Assembly: GCF_900111295.1 (NCBI RefSeq)
Contig: NZ_FOGT01000001.1
Coordinates: forward strand, 124,001 to 188,000
Reading direction: 5' to 3'
Source of the DNA: Salipaludibacillus aurantiacus
GTDB lineage: Bacteria > Bacillota > Bacilli > Bacillales > Salisediminibacteriaceae
Length of the DNA stretch: 64,000 bases
The notes under the pieces: model-generated
The model's database searches: none
The model's input: only the letters and a program-made list of their open reading frames with translations
What the model was told of the DNA's origin: nothing
Part shown: in pieces, positions 1-8,293 of the stretch
Numbering within the stretch: the stretch's first letter is position 1
Layout of the letters: each line of letters opens with the position of its first letter
Position numbers and translations under genes: made by a program

Positions 1-339
1 TTTTTTATTATATCCTTCAGTATATAAGATGTCATAATTTTCATCGACAGCCATCTCTATACTCGGGTTAATATCCAATGATACCACTCCATGAACCTCA
101 GAGGACTGCAGTAAGGAAGAAAAAGGGAAGACCAGTATGAAAATTAAAACAAAGGCTGCAGGTACACTATATAATTTCTTATCAACGTTATGGAAGAAGG
201 TGTATAAAGCAACTGGAGAAAATTCTATCTCCTCGCCTATTTGGGCCTGTTTTTCAGGTTTAGCCCGAATGATTTCGCCATCCTTCGTTAACACGATCAC
301 ATGACGCTTTTTCACTTCCATAACGACCCCTTTGTTCAC
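1..339 (-). CDS. rsgI: anti-sigma-I factor RsgI, N-terminal part (cut by window edge)
   Basis: Only the first 113 codons are in the window. RsgI is a single-pass membrane protein that holds SigI inactive. What I see: a cytoplasmic anti-sigma RsgI N-terminal domain (residues 1-50, with the typical KGVVMEVKKRH opening), a hydrophobic segment at about 58-77, and the start of the extracytoplasmic domain with VSLDINPSIEM at 86-96. In the SEAL-type RsgI domains this Asn-Pro bond (here N91-P92) is the known self-cleavage site. The start is GTG at 339, overlapping the sigI stop codon by one base (TAGTG), so the two are translationally coupled. The C-terminal sensor domain, which would tell the signal, lies outside the window. 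Confidence 0.9.
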   Translation of the reverse strand, partial: MNKGVVMEVKKRHVIVLTKDGEIIRAKPEKQAQIGEEIEFSPVALYTFFHNVDKKLYSVPAAFVLIFILVFPFSSLLQSSEVHGVVSLDINPSIEMAVDENYDILYTEGYNKK

Positions 340-1079
340 TACAACCACTCCCTTAAATAATCCTTCAGATATTTATAGTCTTCGAGCAGAACTATCACAA
401 TAGCTATAATATACTTTCTGTTTCTTTCAATTGTTTTTCGGCTCATGGTAATATAATTCATAAGCTGTTTTACAGGCAGTCTTTTTTTTGTTAAAAGAGT
501 ATTCAGGATTTCTTCCTGCCCGACAATTGTTTTAGCTATTTCAACCATGTTCATTCGTGCATCGTGATGTTTAGGACATTGTTCTGCCACCTCGCTCAAA
601 ACTATTCCGAAGGACTTGAGCCTTTCTTTTAAATGGAGAATTTCTTCCCGCCTATATTCGCTTTCAAGGTCTCTGTAATAATCCTGAAAAGCTGCTGACA
701 CTTCTGCTACATTCTCCATATTTTCTTTGTCTTCTTCTTTATAATCAAAGGATAAAGGCGTTTTTCTTCTCTGTTCCATGCGTATGTAATCTATTACTCT
801 TCTTCTGATTACTAAATTGGCAAATGAGAGAAACGAGCTTCCCTTATCCGGAGAGTACTGGTGGATCGCTTCACTGAAAGCTATCATGGCAATACTGAAT
901 TCATCATCGGTAGCCGGATTTATAAACCTTTTACAGACTCCGGCAGTAACTTTGCGTATAAATGGAATATATTGATTTATCAATTCATTTTCAATATGAT
1001 TGTTGCCTGATTGTATCTCTTTTATTTTTAAGTTAATATCATTATTATGGTCAGGTTTCGCTAAAAGGCGCTTTAGCAC
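339..1079 (-). CDS. sigI: RNA polymerase sigma factor SigI
   Basis: Alternative sigma-70-family factor that redirects RNA polymerase; in B. subtilis it answers heat and envelope stress, in cellulolytic clostridia polysaccharides. The protein (246 aa; B. subtilis about 251) has a region-2-like part with RVIDYIRMEQRR and SFLSFANLVIRRR near residues 80-110 and a C-terminal SigI-specific helical domain with RKTIERNRKYI. A GTG at 1088 is in frame, but GAGGTG lies 6 bases before the GTG at 1079 and overlaps the upstream codon, so I take 1079. It is followed directly by rsgI. A probable SigI-type promoter lies upstream at 1113-1141, suggesting autoregulation. Confidence 0.93.
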   Translation of the reverse strand: MLKRLLAKPDHNNDINLKIKEIQSGNNHIENELINQYIPFIRKVTAGVCKRFINPATDDEFSIAMIAFSEAIHQYSPDKGSSFLSFANLVIRRRVIDYIRMEQRRKTPLSFDYKEEDKENMENVAEVSAAFQDYYRDLESEYRREEILHLKERLKSFGIVLSEVAEQCPKHHDARMNMVEIAKTIVGQEEILNTLLTKKRLPVKQLMNYITMSRKTIERNRKYIIAIVIVLLEDYKYLKDYLREWL

Positions 1080-1112
1080 AACAGACACCTCGCTATGTGT
1101 GCAGTATTATAA

Positions 1113-1141
1113 TTCGGCTCCCCCACTTATTTTAAGGGGGG
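1113..1141 (-). promoter_or_regulatory. putative SigI-dependent autoregulatory promoter with overlapping hairpin
   Basis: On the minus strand a run of six C (1141-1136) is followed 19 bp later by CGAA (1116-1113), resembling the CCCCC / CGAA elements reported for SigI promoters. The C run also pairs with a G run (1124-1120) to form a roughly 10-bp inverted repeat with a 3-base loop, so the whole spacer is palindromic. The assignment is by resemblance, not measured. Confidence 0.55.
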
Positions 1142-1225
1142 CGCAATTAAACATCATATACATAATTTGTGTGTCTGACAGGTGACCTTACTCCTAACTA
1201 TCAATTACATTTTTATGTTAGACCC

Positions 1226-1254
1226 TTTACAAAAAGATGACGTTTCACTACAAT
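1226..1254 (+). promoter_or_regulatory. SigA-type promoter for the metallo-hydrolase gene
   Basis: TTTACA (1226-1231), a 17-bp spacer, and TACAAT (1249-1254) precede the gene starting at 1291. Both hexamers are one mismatch from consensus. Confidence 0.6.
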
Positions 1255-1290
1255 GATGACAATTAAATAGGACAGAAAGGATGACAAACC

Positions 1291-2250
1291 TTGGCACAAC
1301 GAGTGTATAGTATTAATAAGCATACTTACCTGATTGACGGTTTTGATCTGAATAAGGAAAGACGAACCGGTACTTACGTCCTAACACATCCTATCAGCAA
1401 TGACTTCTCGATTATAGAAACCGGTCCCAGCTTATCTGTCCCTCATATAAAAGAAGGACTAAAAGAGCTGAATTTATCTTTAAACCACCTTAAAAATATT
1501 ATTGTGACGCACATCCATCTTGATCACGCAGGAGGCGCAGGACTTTTGCTAAAAGACTGCCCGGCAGCTGAAGTATTCGTCCACCCTAAAGGAGCAAGGC
1601 ACTTAGCAGACCCTTCAAGGCTTGTTACTGGAGCCAGGGCTGTTTATGGAGACAAGTTTGATGATTTATTTGATCCAGTTCTGCCGATCCCCGAGGTAGC
1701 CATTACTGCCTTGGACGATAGAGAAAAAATACTGTTAGATGCAGAAAGAGAATTGCTTATCCTTCATACACCAGGCCATGCTGAACACCATATCAGCATT
1801 TATGACCCGCTTACAAACACGGTGTTTACCGGGGATACAATAGGCATACGATACGCCAGCCTTGAAGATAAGGGTGTTTATTTGTACCTCCCTTCTACTT
1901 CTCCAAACCAGTTTGATCCGAATAAAATGAGAGATTCACTCAGCACAATCCTTGATCTTAAACCTGAAACAATTGCTTTTGGGCACTTTGGTACGTCTTC
2001 AGCCCCTTTGCTCGTAAAAGACCAGCTAATAAAGTGGCTGGATGTGTTTACAACTGAAGGAGAACAAGCTTATGAAAATAAGGAAGACCACTATCAATTG
2101 AAAAATACCCTGCTTAATTATGTAAGTGATTTTTTATCTGAGGAACGTATCTCTGCAACGGATCCAGTATATGAAGTTATTCAGCTTGACCTTTTAATAA
2201 GTGCAATGGGGATCCTCGACTATTTAAGCAAAAAGGATAAAACCAAATAA
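1291..2250 (+). CDS. metallo-beta-lactamase-fold hydrolase (glyoxalase II-like)
   Basis: Predicted cytoplasmic metal-dependent hydrolase of 319 aa. The family's zinc-binding signature HxHxDH is present (THIHLDHAGG, near residues 73-82), followed by a later His in HTPGHAEHH (near 164-172) and an Asp in FTGDT (near 185). The C-terminal about 100 residues are helical and lack a recognised second domain. The start is TTG at 1291, behind AGAAAGG; an ATG at 1281 is out of frame and stops after nine codons. The gene stands alone, divergent from sigI. The substrate cannot be told from sequence; thioesters or organophosphates are typical for such proteins. Confidence 0.8.
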   Translation: MAQRVYSINKHTYLIDGFDLNKERRTGTYVLTHPISNDFSIIETGPSLSVPHIKEGLKELNLSLNHLKNIIVTHIHLDHAGGAGLLLKDCPAAEVFVHPKGARHLADPSRLVTGARAVYGDKFDDLFDPVLPIPEVAITALDDREKILLDAERELLILHTPGHAEHHISIYDPLTNTVFTGDTIGIRYASLEDKGVYLYLPSTSPNQFDPNKMRDSLSTILDLKPETIAFGHFGTSSAPLLVKDQLIKWLDVFTTEGEQAYENKEDHYQLKNTLLNYVSDFLSEERISATDPVYEVIQLDLLISAMGILDYLSKKDKTK

Positions 2251-2376
2251 AAATTGTAGACAAAACTTATCAAGACCGATAAAGCAGTGACCGGACAGTA
2301 GTATAATAATTAACGGAAATTCCTTTTCGGCATAATATTTATAGTAGTTAAAGTTTTCACTAAAGTGGGGTTATGT

Positions 2377-3342
2377 ATGGACAGAAAGACAGCGAAAGAA
2401 TATACAGGTCAACAGGTTTTACTCGATGAAGGTGAGGAAGGCACTTACGTTGGAGTGCTTTTGGAAGTTCTCACTGAACCTAAGACTCCCTGGTCAGGCA
2501 AAGTACAAATAACAGGAGTACTATCCTGCCCGTCAATTAACTTAAATAACGGACAGGGGGTCCACCTGTTTTACAGCGCAGATGAGGTCACCGAAGTGGC
2601 GGGAAGAAAAATAAGCCTGCTTAAAACCGCGTTTAACAAGTCTTTTAATGAATCTTTTGCAGATGCGCTGAAAACAAAATGGGACAGTCTGAGGGATATG
2701 AACGATAAAAATGATAAATATTTATCAATCATTCAGCAGGAACTGAGAAAAATTAATTCAGAGCATGTCATTTATGAAGAGGCCTTTGTCTATTATCAAT
2801 TAGTTAAAAAGGGCAGAAACCTCTATATCTATGATGAACAGAAACGGGAATCACTTTCTTTGGAGGATTGCCCTTTTGAATTCGAAGTGGAAGTTAATGG
2901 ACAATGGAAAACGGCGTTTTATAAAAAAGGATTTACTTTTGAAACGCTGCAGCAGGAAAATGTAGAACTGCAACACGGGTCTACAGTCCGATTGAATCGG
3001 GCTCAGTTTGATCCTTACAGAATATTATTGAACGAACTTGACGACCCTTCTCTGCTTGCTTTGGAAAAAGGTTTGAAAAAGTTAGGTATCGGACATGAGC
3101 ATTCTGTTTATTGCCACAATTCATTACTGATTAAATTGTTAAGTTCATTTAACGAGACGTCTTTTTCCGGGGTGAACTTTTTATCCTATGCTAATGAAAC
3201 AAACCAGTTTGCAGTCCAGCACCATTACGAACGGACGATATTAGAAAACGAGCCTGACATAACATTTGACCGGTTTGAATTTACTTCTGATGATGGGCAG
3301 CGAGTACTTACCTCTTATGCCACGCATGTTTCAAAAGATTAA
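2377..3342 (+). CDS. uncharacterised Bacillaceae protein
   Basis: I do not recognise a function. The 321-aa protein has no signal peptide or membrane segment. Its first 75 residues look like a small beta barrel (TGQQVLLDEGEEGTYVG, then WSGKVQITGVL), of the kind that binds peptide or nucleic acid; the centre (about 80-120) is helical, and the rest is mixed alpha/beta with many aromatics. It may belong to a DUF found only in Bacillaceae (I suspect DUF2777, unverified). A GTG at 2365 is in frame, but GTGGGG sits 6 bases before ATG 2377, which I prefer. A bidirectional terminator follows the gene. Confidence 0.7.
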   Translation: MDRKTAKEYTGQQVLLDEGEEGTYVGVLLEVLTEPKTPWSGKVQITGVLSCPSINLNNGQGVHLFYSADEVTEVAGRKISLLKTAFNKSFNESFADALKTKWDSLRDMNDKNDKYLSIIQQELRKINSEHVIYEEAFVYYQLVKKGRNLYIYDEQKRESLSLEDCPFEFEVEVNGQWKTAFYKKGFTFETLQQENVELQHGSTVRLNRAQFDPYRILLNELDDPSLLALEKGLKKLGIGHEHSVYCHNSLLIKLLSSFNETSFSGVNFLSYANETNQFAVQHHYERTILENEPDITFDRFEFTSDDGQRVLTSYATHVSKD

Positions 3343-3419
3343 GTTAAGAATGCTTGCCGCCCCCTGCCTGAATAAATTAAGTTTTTAAAGAGTCATATTT
3401 CTAAAGCTTAAAATAAAAA

Positions 3420-3454
3420 ACATCAGGCCTTTTCCCTCAGGAAGGCTCTGATGT
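3420..3454. terminator. bidirectional terminator between convergent genes
   Basis: Inverted repeat ACATCAG...CTGATGT with an inner GCCTT/AAGGC stem, flanked by A and T runs on both sides. It lies between the convergent 2377-3342 gene and ydbT. Confidence 0.8.
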
Positions 3455-3457
3455 CTT

Positions 3458-5038
3458 TTATTTATTGCCGTCTTCCGGTGTTCCATAGGAATACCAGGCA
3501 TATCTATCCTCTATTTGCCGTCCGCTTACATGACGAAGGGAAAACGTTTTTCCCATAAGACTCGTTAAAACTGACACGTGAACCGTATATAAGTCATCCA
3601 TCTTTTGTAAAACATTTTGTGAAGACTCAAAATCCTGTATTCTTCTTTTAGGTAAAATTACTTCCGTCTTAGATAAGGCACGGGATCTTATACAAAGAAA
3701 ATCTTCATAAGCTGTAATACCGGCAGCCCGGTACTGAATATATCCTATAAATGCTGCAATTAGCGGCAAAGCAACTGAAAACCATCCATAAGGAAGAAAA
3801 TAAGTAGCTGCCGCCGATAAAGCCACGGCTGGAGCAATCAATTTAATCATATACCTTCGCAGACTTTCTTTTGGAAGGCCTTCATAAACAGGCGTAAATG
3901 CAAATTCCGGGACAAACTTTCCGAGCAGTTCTTCCACTTCCTCCCGCTTACATAGCGGAATTAATACTGTAGAAAGGTCTTCTTCCTTTGTCCCTCCCCC
4001 GGTACTTTCAACATACACAGAAACATACCGGAAAGGCTGCCGGATTGGGCTTTGAACTATTCTGACTGCGGTGATTCTTGAAGAGTTGAGAGTTAGTTGT
4101 CTCTGCTCTAGCACCCCTCTCGAAATATGAATATCCACCCCGTTTTTTTTGATTTTAAAAAATCCGTATTTCAGAATAGTACTGGTCAGCGTAAATAACC
4201 AGGCAATAAAAAGTATTATAACTAATAAAGACCCAATCAGAAGTAGACTGGAATGGATAAACCAGCCGATGACTTGATCCAGCAGCCATTCAGGGAGAAA
4301 CTGAGGGGCCTGGGAGACAACCGCAGCGATAAATGTGGCGGCGATCCCTACTCCGCTTGATGTTAAAGCCGCTATGACGAGACGTCTTGACCCAAGCTCC
4401 CACTGTTCGTCCGGCTCGGTTTCTTCAATAGTCTCTTCTAGATGGTCATCCAACTCATCTTCAGCTAAATGAACTGCAGCTGCTTCGGAATCCTTTGTAA
4501 CTCCCCCCTCTTGAAACGTTTCTTCCTCGGTAGTTTCTTCAGCTGGACCCTCATTTTCCGAAGTGTTTAAGTCGTGTGAAGTGGCAGAAGCAGGATGTTT
4601 ATTCAATAATTTGCTTTTAATTTTCAAAGCTTCTTCTCTTTTTAAGGCAACGATACGGAACTCAGGTTCGCCGCCTCCCCCTGCCGTCTCAATTTTTACT
4701 TCTACAAGCCCGAACAGGCGCTGAACTAATTTGGCATTTATATCAATACTTTGAATGCGGTCTTTTCTTATAAACCTGTTCTTTTTAAATATTAACCCTT
4801 GTTTAATCTGGAGTTCATCAAATTGGAGATTATAATAAAACTTCCACCAGCTTACGAATCCATTAAGTACAGAAAATAACAGGATACCTGTGAAAAAGAT
4901 AAAATAAAATATTGGATTTGCCGCCTGTGCTGACTGTCCAAAAATAAAGACAGCAATTAAGGTAATGATCATTTGTTTTAAATTACTTAAAAAACTGATA
5001 AATATGGATGCCGGATGTTGTCTTTTCCAATCATTCAT
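3458..5038 (-). CDS. ydbT: YdbT-type membrane protein with bacterial PH domains
   Basis: 526-aa integral membrane protein. It has two pairs of hydrophobic segments (about 15-65 and 220-290), another pair near 395-435, and three bPH2-type beta-rich domains following them; each has the IxxxRIQxxD-like repeat (RKDRIQSIDI near 95; LNSSRITAVRIV near 318; LPKRRIQDFES near 470). An acidic linker (about 150-215, rich in Glu and Asp) separates the first two units. It overlaps ydbS by 8 bp. In B. subtilis the YdbS/YdbT pair belongs to the SigW regulon and protects against the bacteriocin amylocyclicin; the same role here is inferred. Confidence 0.85.
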   Translation of the reverse strand: MNDWKRQHPASIFISFLSNLKQMIITLIAVFIFGQSAQAANPIFYFIFFTGILLFSVLNGFVSWWKFYYNLQFDELQIKQGLIFKKNRFIRKDRIQSIDINAKLVQRLFGLVEVKIETAGGGGEPEFRIVALKREEALKIKSKLLNKHPASATSHDLNTSENEGPAEETTEEETFQEGGVTKDSEAAAVHLAEDELDDHLEETIEETEPDEQWELGSRRLVIAALTSSGVGIAATFIAAVVSQAPQFLPEWLLDQVIGWFIHSSLLLIGSLLVIILFIAWLFTLTSTILKYGFFKIKKNGVDIHISRGVLEQRQLTLNSSRITAVRIVQSPIRQPFRYVSVYVESTGGGTKEEDLSTVLIPLCKREEVEELLGKFVPEFAFTPVYEGLPKESLRRYMIKLIAPAVALSAAATYFLPYGWFSVALPLIAAFIGYIQYRAAGITAYEDFLCIRSRALSKTEVILPKRRIQDFESSQNVLQKMDDLYTVHVSVLTSLMGKTFSLRHVSGRQIEDRYAWYSYGTPEDGNK

Positions 5039-5510
5039 CTGGATCAGCTTCCCTTGCTAATTGAGCGATATGGTCCCGCAGAGCATCTGCTTTTTCCAAT
5101 GAAAGCCCTGGAATTTCATGAACCGTTGCCGCTGTAGATATAGTCACACTTGCCAGGTTGTAATAGCGGAGGATTGGGCCTTGACGCGTATCAACATGTT
5201 GAACCCTTATCATAGGAATAATTATTCTTCTAACGACAAAGACTCCAAACATTAACTCTACTTCATTTTCATAAATTTTATAGCGCCAGCGCTTCCATTG
5301 CATTTTCTGAATAACAAAAATATTAAGCAGTGATAATAAAATAGCAAATGCAATTAACACATATAACGGCCACCCGGGAAGATTCCAAATGAGTGAAACT
5401 CCCCAGTAACCTAACGGGAGTAAGAAATAAAATAGCGCTCCCAGGCCTGCTGTTAGTTTCCAGACTTTCAAAGTTTGCTTTGCTAAAAATTCATCAGGCT
5501 TTGGTCTCAT
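5031..5510 (-). CDS. ydbS: YdbS-type membrane protein with one bacterial PH domain
   Basis: 159-aa partner of YdbT. Two membrane segments (about 18-38 and 45-67) are followed by a single bPH2 domain with IPMIRVQHVDTRQGP near residues 98-112, the repeat typical of this family. Its 3' end overlaps ydbT by 8 bp, so they are translationally coupled and probably act as a complex. No clear SigW promoter (TGAAAC / CGTA) is visible in the 30 bp before it, and it may be transcribed with the small gene upstream. Confidence 0.85.
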   Translation of the reverse strand: MRPKPDEFLAKQTLKVWKLTAGLGALFYFLLPLGYWGVSLIWNLPGWPLYVLIAFAILLSLLNIFVIQKMQWKRWRYKIYENEVELMFGVFVVRRIIIPMIRVQHVDTRQGPILRYYNLASVTISTAATVHEIPGLSLEKADALRDHIAQLAREADPDE

Positions 5511-5541
5511 TCATTTTTCTCCTTTTATGTACATTTCTCCC

Positions 5542-5751
5542 TCAGTCTTCCTCATTGACGTAAATAATCTCCACCCCTTCTGATTTCAGATAGTTAATAA
5601 CTTGTTCATTTAATTCTTCATCTCTTAACAGTCCAAGTGAGGGTGCAAGCTCCAATTGTTCCAATTGGCCCTTTTCTGCATCCTCAATAAGTTCAATAAT
5701 CTCTGTCATCTTTCTGTCTTCCAAAACATCGATAAGCTTATCCCTGCTCAT
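5542..5751 (-). CDS. small acidic protein upstream of ydbST
   Basis: 69-aa acidic, helix-rich cytoplasmic protein of unknown function. The end (INYLKSEGVEIIYVNEED) resembles the helix-strand ending of the region 1.1 fold of primary sigma factors, which may only be a shared small fold. A TTG 15 bp upstream is in frame, but GGGAGGAA lies just before the ATG at 5751, so that start is preferred. It lies 31 bp before ydbS on the same strand, in a probable operon with ydbST. Confidence 0.7.
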   Translation of the reverse strand: MSRDKLIDVLEDRKMTEIIELIEDAEKGQLEQLELAPSLGLLRDEELNEQVINYLKSEGVEIIYVNEED

Positions 5752-5919
5752 TAAAATTCCTCCCAATACTGTTGATAGTTGTATGCTATCATAGTCATAT
5801 TTGTTTTTCCATTTATTATAATGCCCTGCCCCATTTAATAATACATAATTAATCAGGCCTGTTGAGTAAAGTAAAATCGGAAAAATCCAATTTCCTGCTC
5901 AGATAATAATTATTCTAAG

Positions 5920-6040
5920 TTGCTGATAGAAGGGGGAAATTTGCTGATAGAAATCTTTTTTTGCTGATTGAATTATTTTTCCGCCGATAGAAATCATTTT
6001 TCGCCGATTGGACCCCCAATTTGGCTGATAGAGACGCTAT
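5920..6040. repeat. six degenerate 20-21 bp direct repeats
   Basis: The core GC(T/C)GAT(A/T)GA recurs at 5922, 5943, 5963, 5983, 6003 and 6024, giving periods of 21, 20, 20, 20 and 21 bp; the rest of each unit is AT-rich (often AAATCATTTTT). It lies in the 475-bp gap between the small gene ending region at 5751 and ypgR, downstream of ypgR and upstream of the ydbST group. No reading frame or RNA gene explains it. Apart from this repeat and the ypgR terminator I see nothing else in the gap. Confidence 0.8.
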
Positions 6041-6145
6041 TTCACATGTAAATTTAATTTTAACTGGTTAAACAGCTCCTGTAACTCATATCACTGTTTT
6101 TATTTTTTAAGAGTCCTTCTTTTTTAAGTATATAAAAGCGAAAAA

Positions 6146-6174
6146 CCGAACAAATACCCGTAAGAATTGTTCGG
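6146..6174 (-). terminator. terminator of ypgR
   Basis: CCGAACAA / TTGTTCGG, an 8-bp stem with a 13-base loop, followed on the minus strand by TTTTT. The stem arms match those of the terminator at 14985-15016. Confidence 0.75.
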
Positions 6175-6227
6175 CTCTCTTTATCGTTACTATTCTTTTG
6201 TCCCGGCATCACACTTGCCGCAGTCTG

Positions 6228-7352
6228 TTATTTCTCAAAGGCGTCTGTCATCTGCTTCCAAACTGAACCTTTTGCTTCTTCTCCACCTTCAATTCGAGCT
6301 AGAGCTAATTTTGCCTGCATGCTCACTTCAAATTCAGGATCGTTTTCAGTCTTTTGTAAAGCAGGAATCGCAGACTCATCTCCTATTTCATAAAGGAACA
6401 TTGCAGCACGCCATCTAACTAGTTTACTGGAATCATCCAGCGCTTTAATCATCGCAGGAATTCCTGCTTTGCTTCCTATATCAGACATCGCATCACCCGC
6501 TGTACGCCTGACAGTTACGGTTTTATCCAGTAAAGCTTTTTCCAGATAAGGTATCACTGCCTCGTCTTCTATCATTCCTAAATAAACTGTAGCAAGCCGT
6601 CTAATTGAAGGTTTTTCATCCTGCAGCGCTTTTTCCAGTACAGGAAGATCTTCAATGTCAGGGTTCATTTGTTCCAGCAGTGCGAAACGCTTTTTCCAGT
6701 CTTCTTCATCAAGCATGTCCACTGTTACTTTTAACCATTCTCTTTTTGGCTTCTCAAGAGTCAAACTGTCATTACTATTTGTTGCAGTTTCAACTAATTC
6801 TTTCAAACGCCTGTCCGAATAACTGGCCTGAATTTCCTCTGCCACCTCATCAGCCACTTCCTTAAGATCTCCGTAGCGCGGGCGCTGTTCACGCCATTTT
6901 CTTAATAGAACAACATTATCATCTTCCTTTGTAGCTTTTGCCACAGCTTCAATGAACCGTTCAGGCAGCCCGACTCTTTCTTCTGTTTCTCCATCGGAAA
7001 CTTTAATTTGCATCGGAATACCCTTAAATTCCTGTATTTGAACGTTCACTTCTCCAAAGTGCTCATCAACTTGCGCTTCTGAAGTTTTTTCAGCCTCTTC
7101 TCCAAAAACCTTTCTTACTTCAGGAAGAATAACTTTCCAATCCACTTTTGGCGTGCGTTCGACCGCAATAAAATCTGCTACGTGATAGACTCCTTTTACT
7201 CCATTAATATTAAAAATTTCCCGTATGAACGTCGGTGCCTCGTCTTTATTGTTTAATGTATAGTTATTCGCTTTCCCCTGGGGAAGAGACTCGCTCAGCG
7301 TCAGTTTCATTGTATTCGGACTTGGTGTAGGTTCCAAAGATACTATTTTCAT
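6228..7352 (-). CDS. ypgR: YpgR/CvfC family protein (Nfu N-domain plus HEAT repeats)
   Basis: 374 aa, the usual length for B. subtilis YpgR. The first about 85 residues form an Nfu/NifU N-terminal domain (EPTPSPNTMKLTL, then GVKGVYHVADFIAVER), without the Fe-S-binding Cys pair of true Nfu scaffolds. Residues about 215-370 are PBS-lyase-type HEAT repeats (for example IRRLATVYLGMIEDEAVIPYLEKAL). The Staphylococcus homologue CvfC is linked to virulence, but the molecular role is unknown; binding of a partner protein through the HEAT repeats is a reasonable guess. Monocistronic, with its own terminator. Confidence 0.8.
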   Translation of the reverse strand: MKIVSLEPTPSPNTMKLTLSESLPQGKANNYTLNNKDEAPTFIREIFNINGVKGVYHVADFIAVERTPKVDWKVILPEVRKVFGEEAEKTSEAQVDEHFGEVNVQIQEFKGIPMQIKVSDGETEERVGLPERFIEAVAKATKEDDNVVLLRKWREQRPRYGDLKEVADEVAEEIQASYSDRRLKELVETATNSNDSLTLEKPKREWLKVTVDMLDEEDWKKRFALLEQMNPDIEDLPVLEKALQDEKPSIRRLATVYLGMIEDEAVIPYLEKALLDKTVTVRRTAGDAMSDIGSKAGIPAMIKALDDSSKLVRWRAAMFLYEIGDESAIPALQKTENDPEFEVSMQAKLALARIEGGEEAKGSVWKQMTDAFEK

Positions 7353-7501
7353 TTTCAGAAGCCCCTTTCTACTATCATTATGTTGTTTTTTTATCTTATC
7401 ATAAAGCTTTGTTTAACCCAATGAGAGTGCCTGTGGTTCACTTATTTCCTACAGTTTGTTAAAGTAGAGGCAAAATTAGTTTTAATAAGGGGGCAATTAT
7501 T

Positions 7502-8233
7502 ATGAAACTTGCTCTTATTTCCGATATTCACGGAAATGAACAGGCTTTCAAAGCAGTGCTCGAAGATATATCTGCTATAGGTGCAACTCATGTGGCTGTA
7601 CTTGGGGATATTTCTTTTCGAGGTCCAAAACCTAAACAGTGTCTTGATCTTGTGAGAGATCTTGATGGGAAAGTGATTAAAGGAAACGCCGATGAATGGA
7701 TTGTAAGAGGAGTCAATAAAGGGGAAGTCCCTGATAAAGCGTTACAGATGATGCAGGAGGAGCAGGCATGGGCAAAAGAACAGATGACCCAGGATGATTT
7801 AACTTACTTAAACGAATTACCGGAAACAGTCGAAATTCCACTTTCAAACCAGTGCCAGTTGTTTGCCTGCCATGCTACACCCGACAGTTTATTTGATATT
7901 ATTTCAAACGAAGCTGACAATAAAGAGTTTTCTATTTTCACACAAACAAACGAACGGGCTGACTATTATGCGTACGGCCATATCCACCTCCCTTTTTTAA
8001 GGTCTTTTGAAAGCAAAAAAATAATAAATACAGGCAGTGTTGGTCTGCCTTTTGACGGAGATGCACGAGCGTCGTATGTCCTCTTTGACAGGAGCCTGAA
8101 AGATATACAAGTGCAGTTCAGAAGAGTTTCTTATGATGTGGAAAAAGCATGTTTTGATCTTGATGAATGCGGCTATCCTGAACCTGCACGGCAACTTATA
8201 AAAAACATTTACCGGAACGCTGTAAAACCTTAA
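7502..8233 (+). CDS. calcineurin-like metallophosphoesterase
   Basis: 243-aa cytoplasmic phosphoesterase. All metal-binding motifs are visible: DIHGN (D8, H10), GDISFRGP (D36), GNADEW near 61, FACHATPDS near 122 and the final YGHIHLPF near 159. The YfcE/MJ0936-like layout suggests a phosphodiesterase with a broad small-molecule substrate range; the natural substrate is unknown. AGGGGG precedes the ATG. It is divergent from ypgR and ends in a strong bidirectional terminator shared with the convergent gene. Confidence 0.85.
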   Translation: MKLALISDIHGNEQAFKAVLEDISAIGATHVAVLGDISFRGPKPKQCLDLVRDLDGKVIKGNADEWIVRGVNKGEVPDKALQMMQEEQAWAKEQMTQDDLTYLNELPETVEIPLSNQCQLFACHATPDSLFDIISNEADNKEFSIFTQTNERADYYAYGHIHLPFLRSFESKKIINTGSVGLPFDGDARASYVLFDRSLKDIQVQFRRVSYDVEKACFDLDECGYPEPARQLIKNIYRNAVKP

Positions 8234-8250
8234 TTAAACAAGCAGATGTA

Positions 8251-8281
8251 AAAAGCTATTCCGCCAGTCGGAATAGCTTTT
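8251..8281. terminator. bidirectional terminator
   Basis: Perfect 13-bp stem AAAAGCTATTCCG / CGGAATAGCTTTT with a 5-base loop and T tracts on both strands, between two convergent genes. Confidence 0.92.
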
Positions 8282-8293
8282 TTAATACTATAA

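Noticed and set aside
1281-1310. ATG at 1281 as the start of the metallo-hydrolase gene
   Set aside because: It is out of frame with the gene and stops after nine codons.
5920-6040. CRISPR array
   Set aside because: Units are adjacent and degenerate with no unique spacers of constant length, and there are no cas genes.
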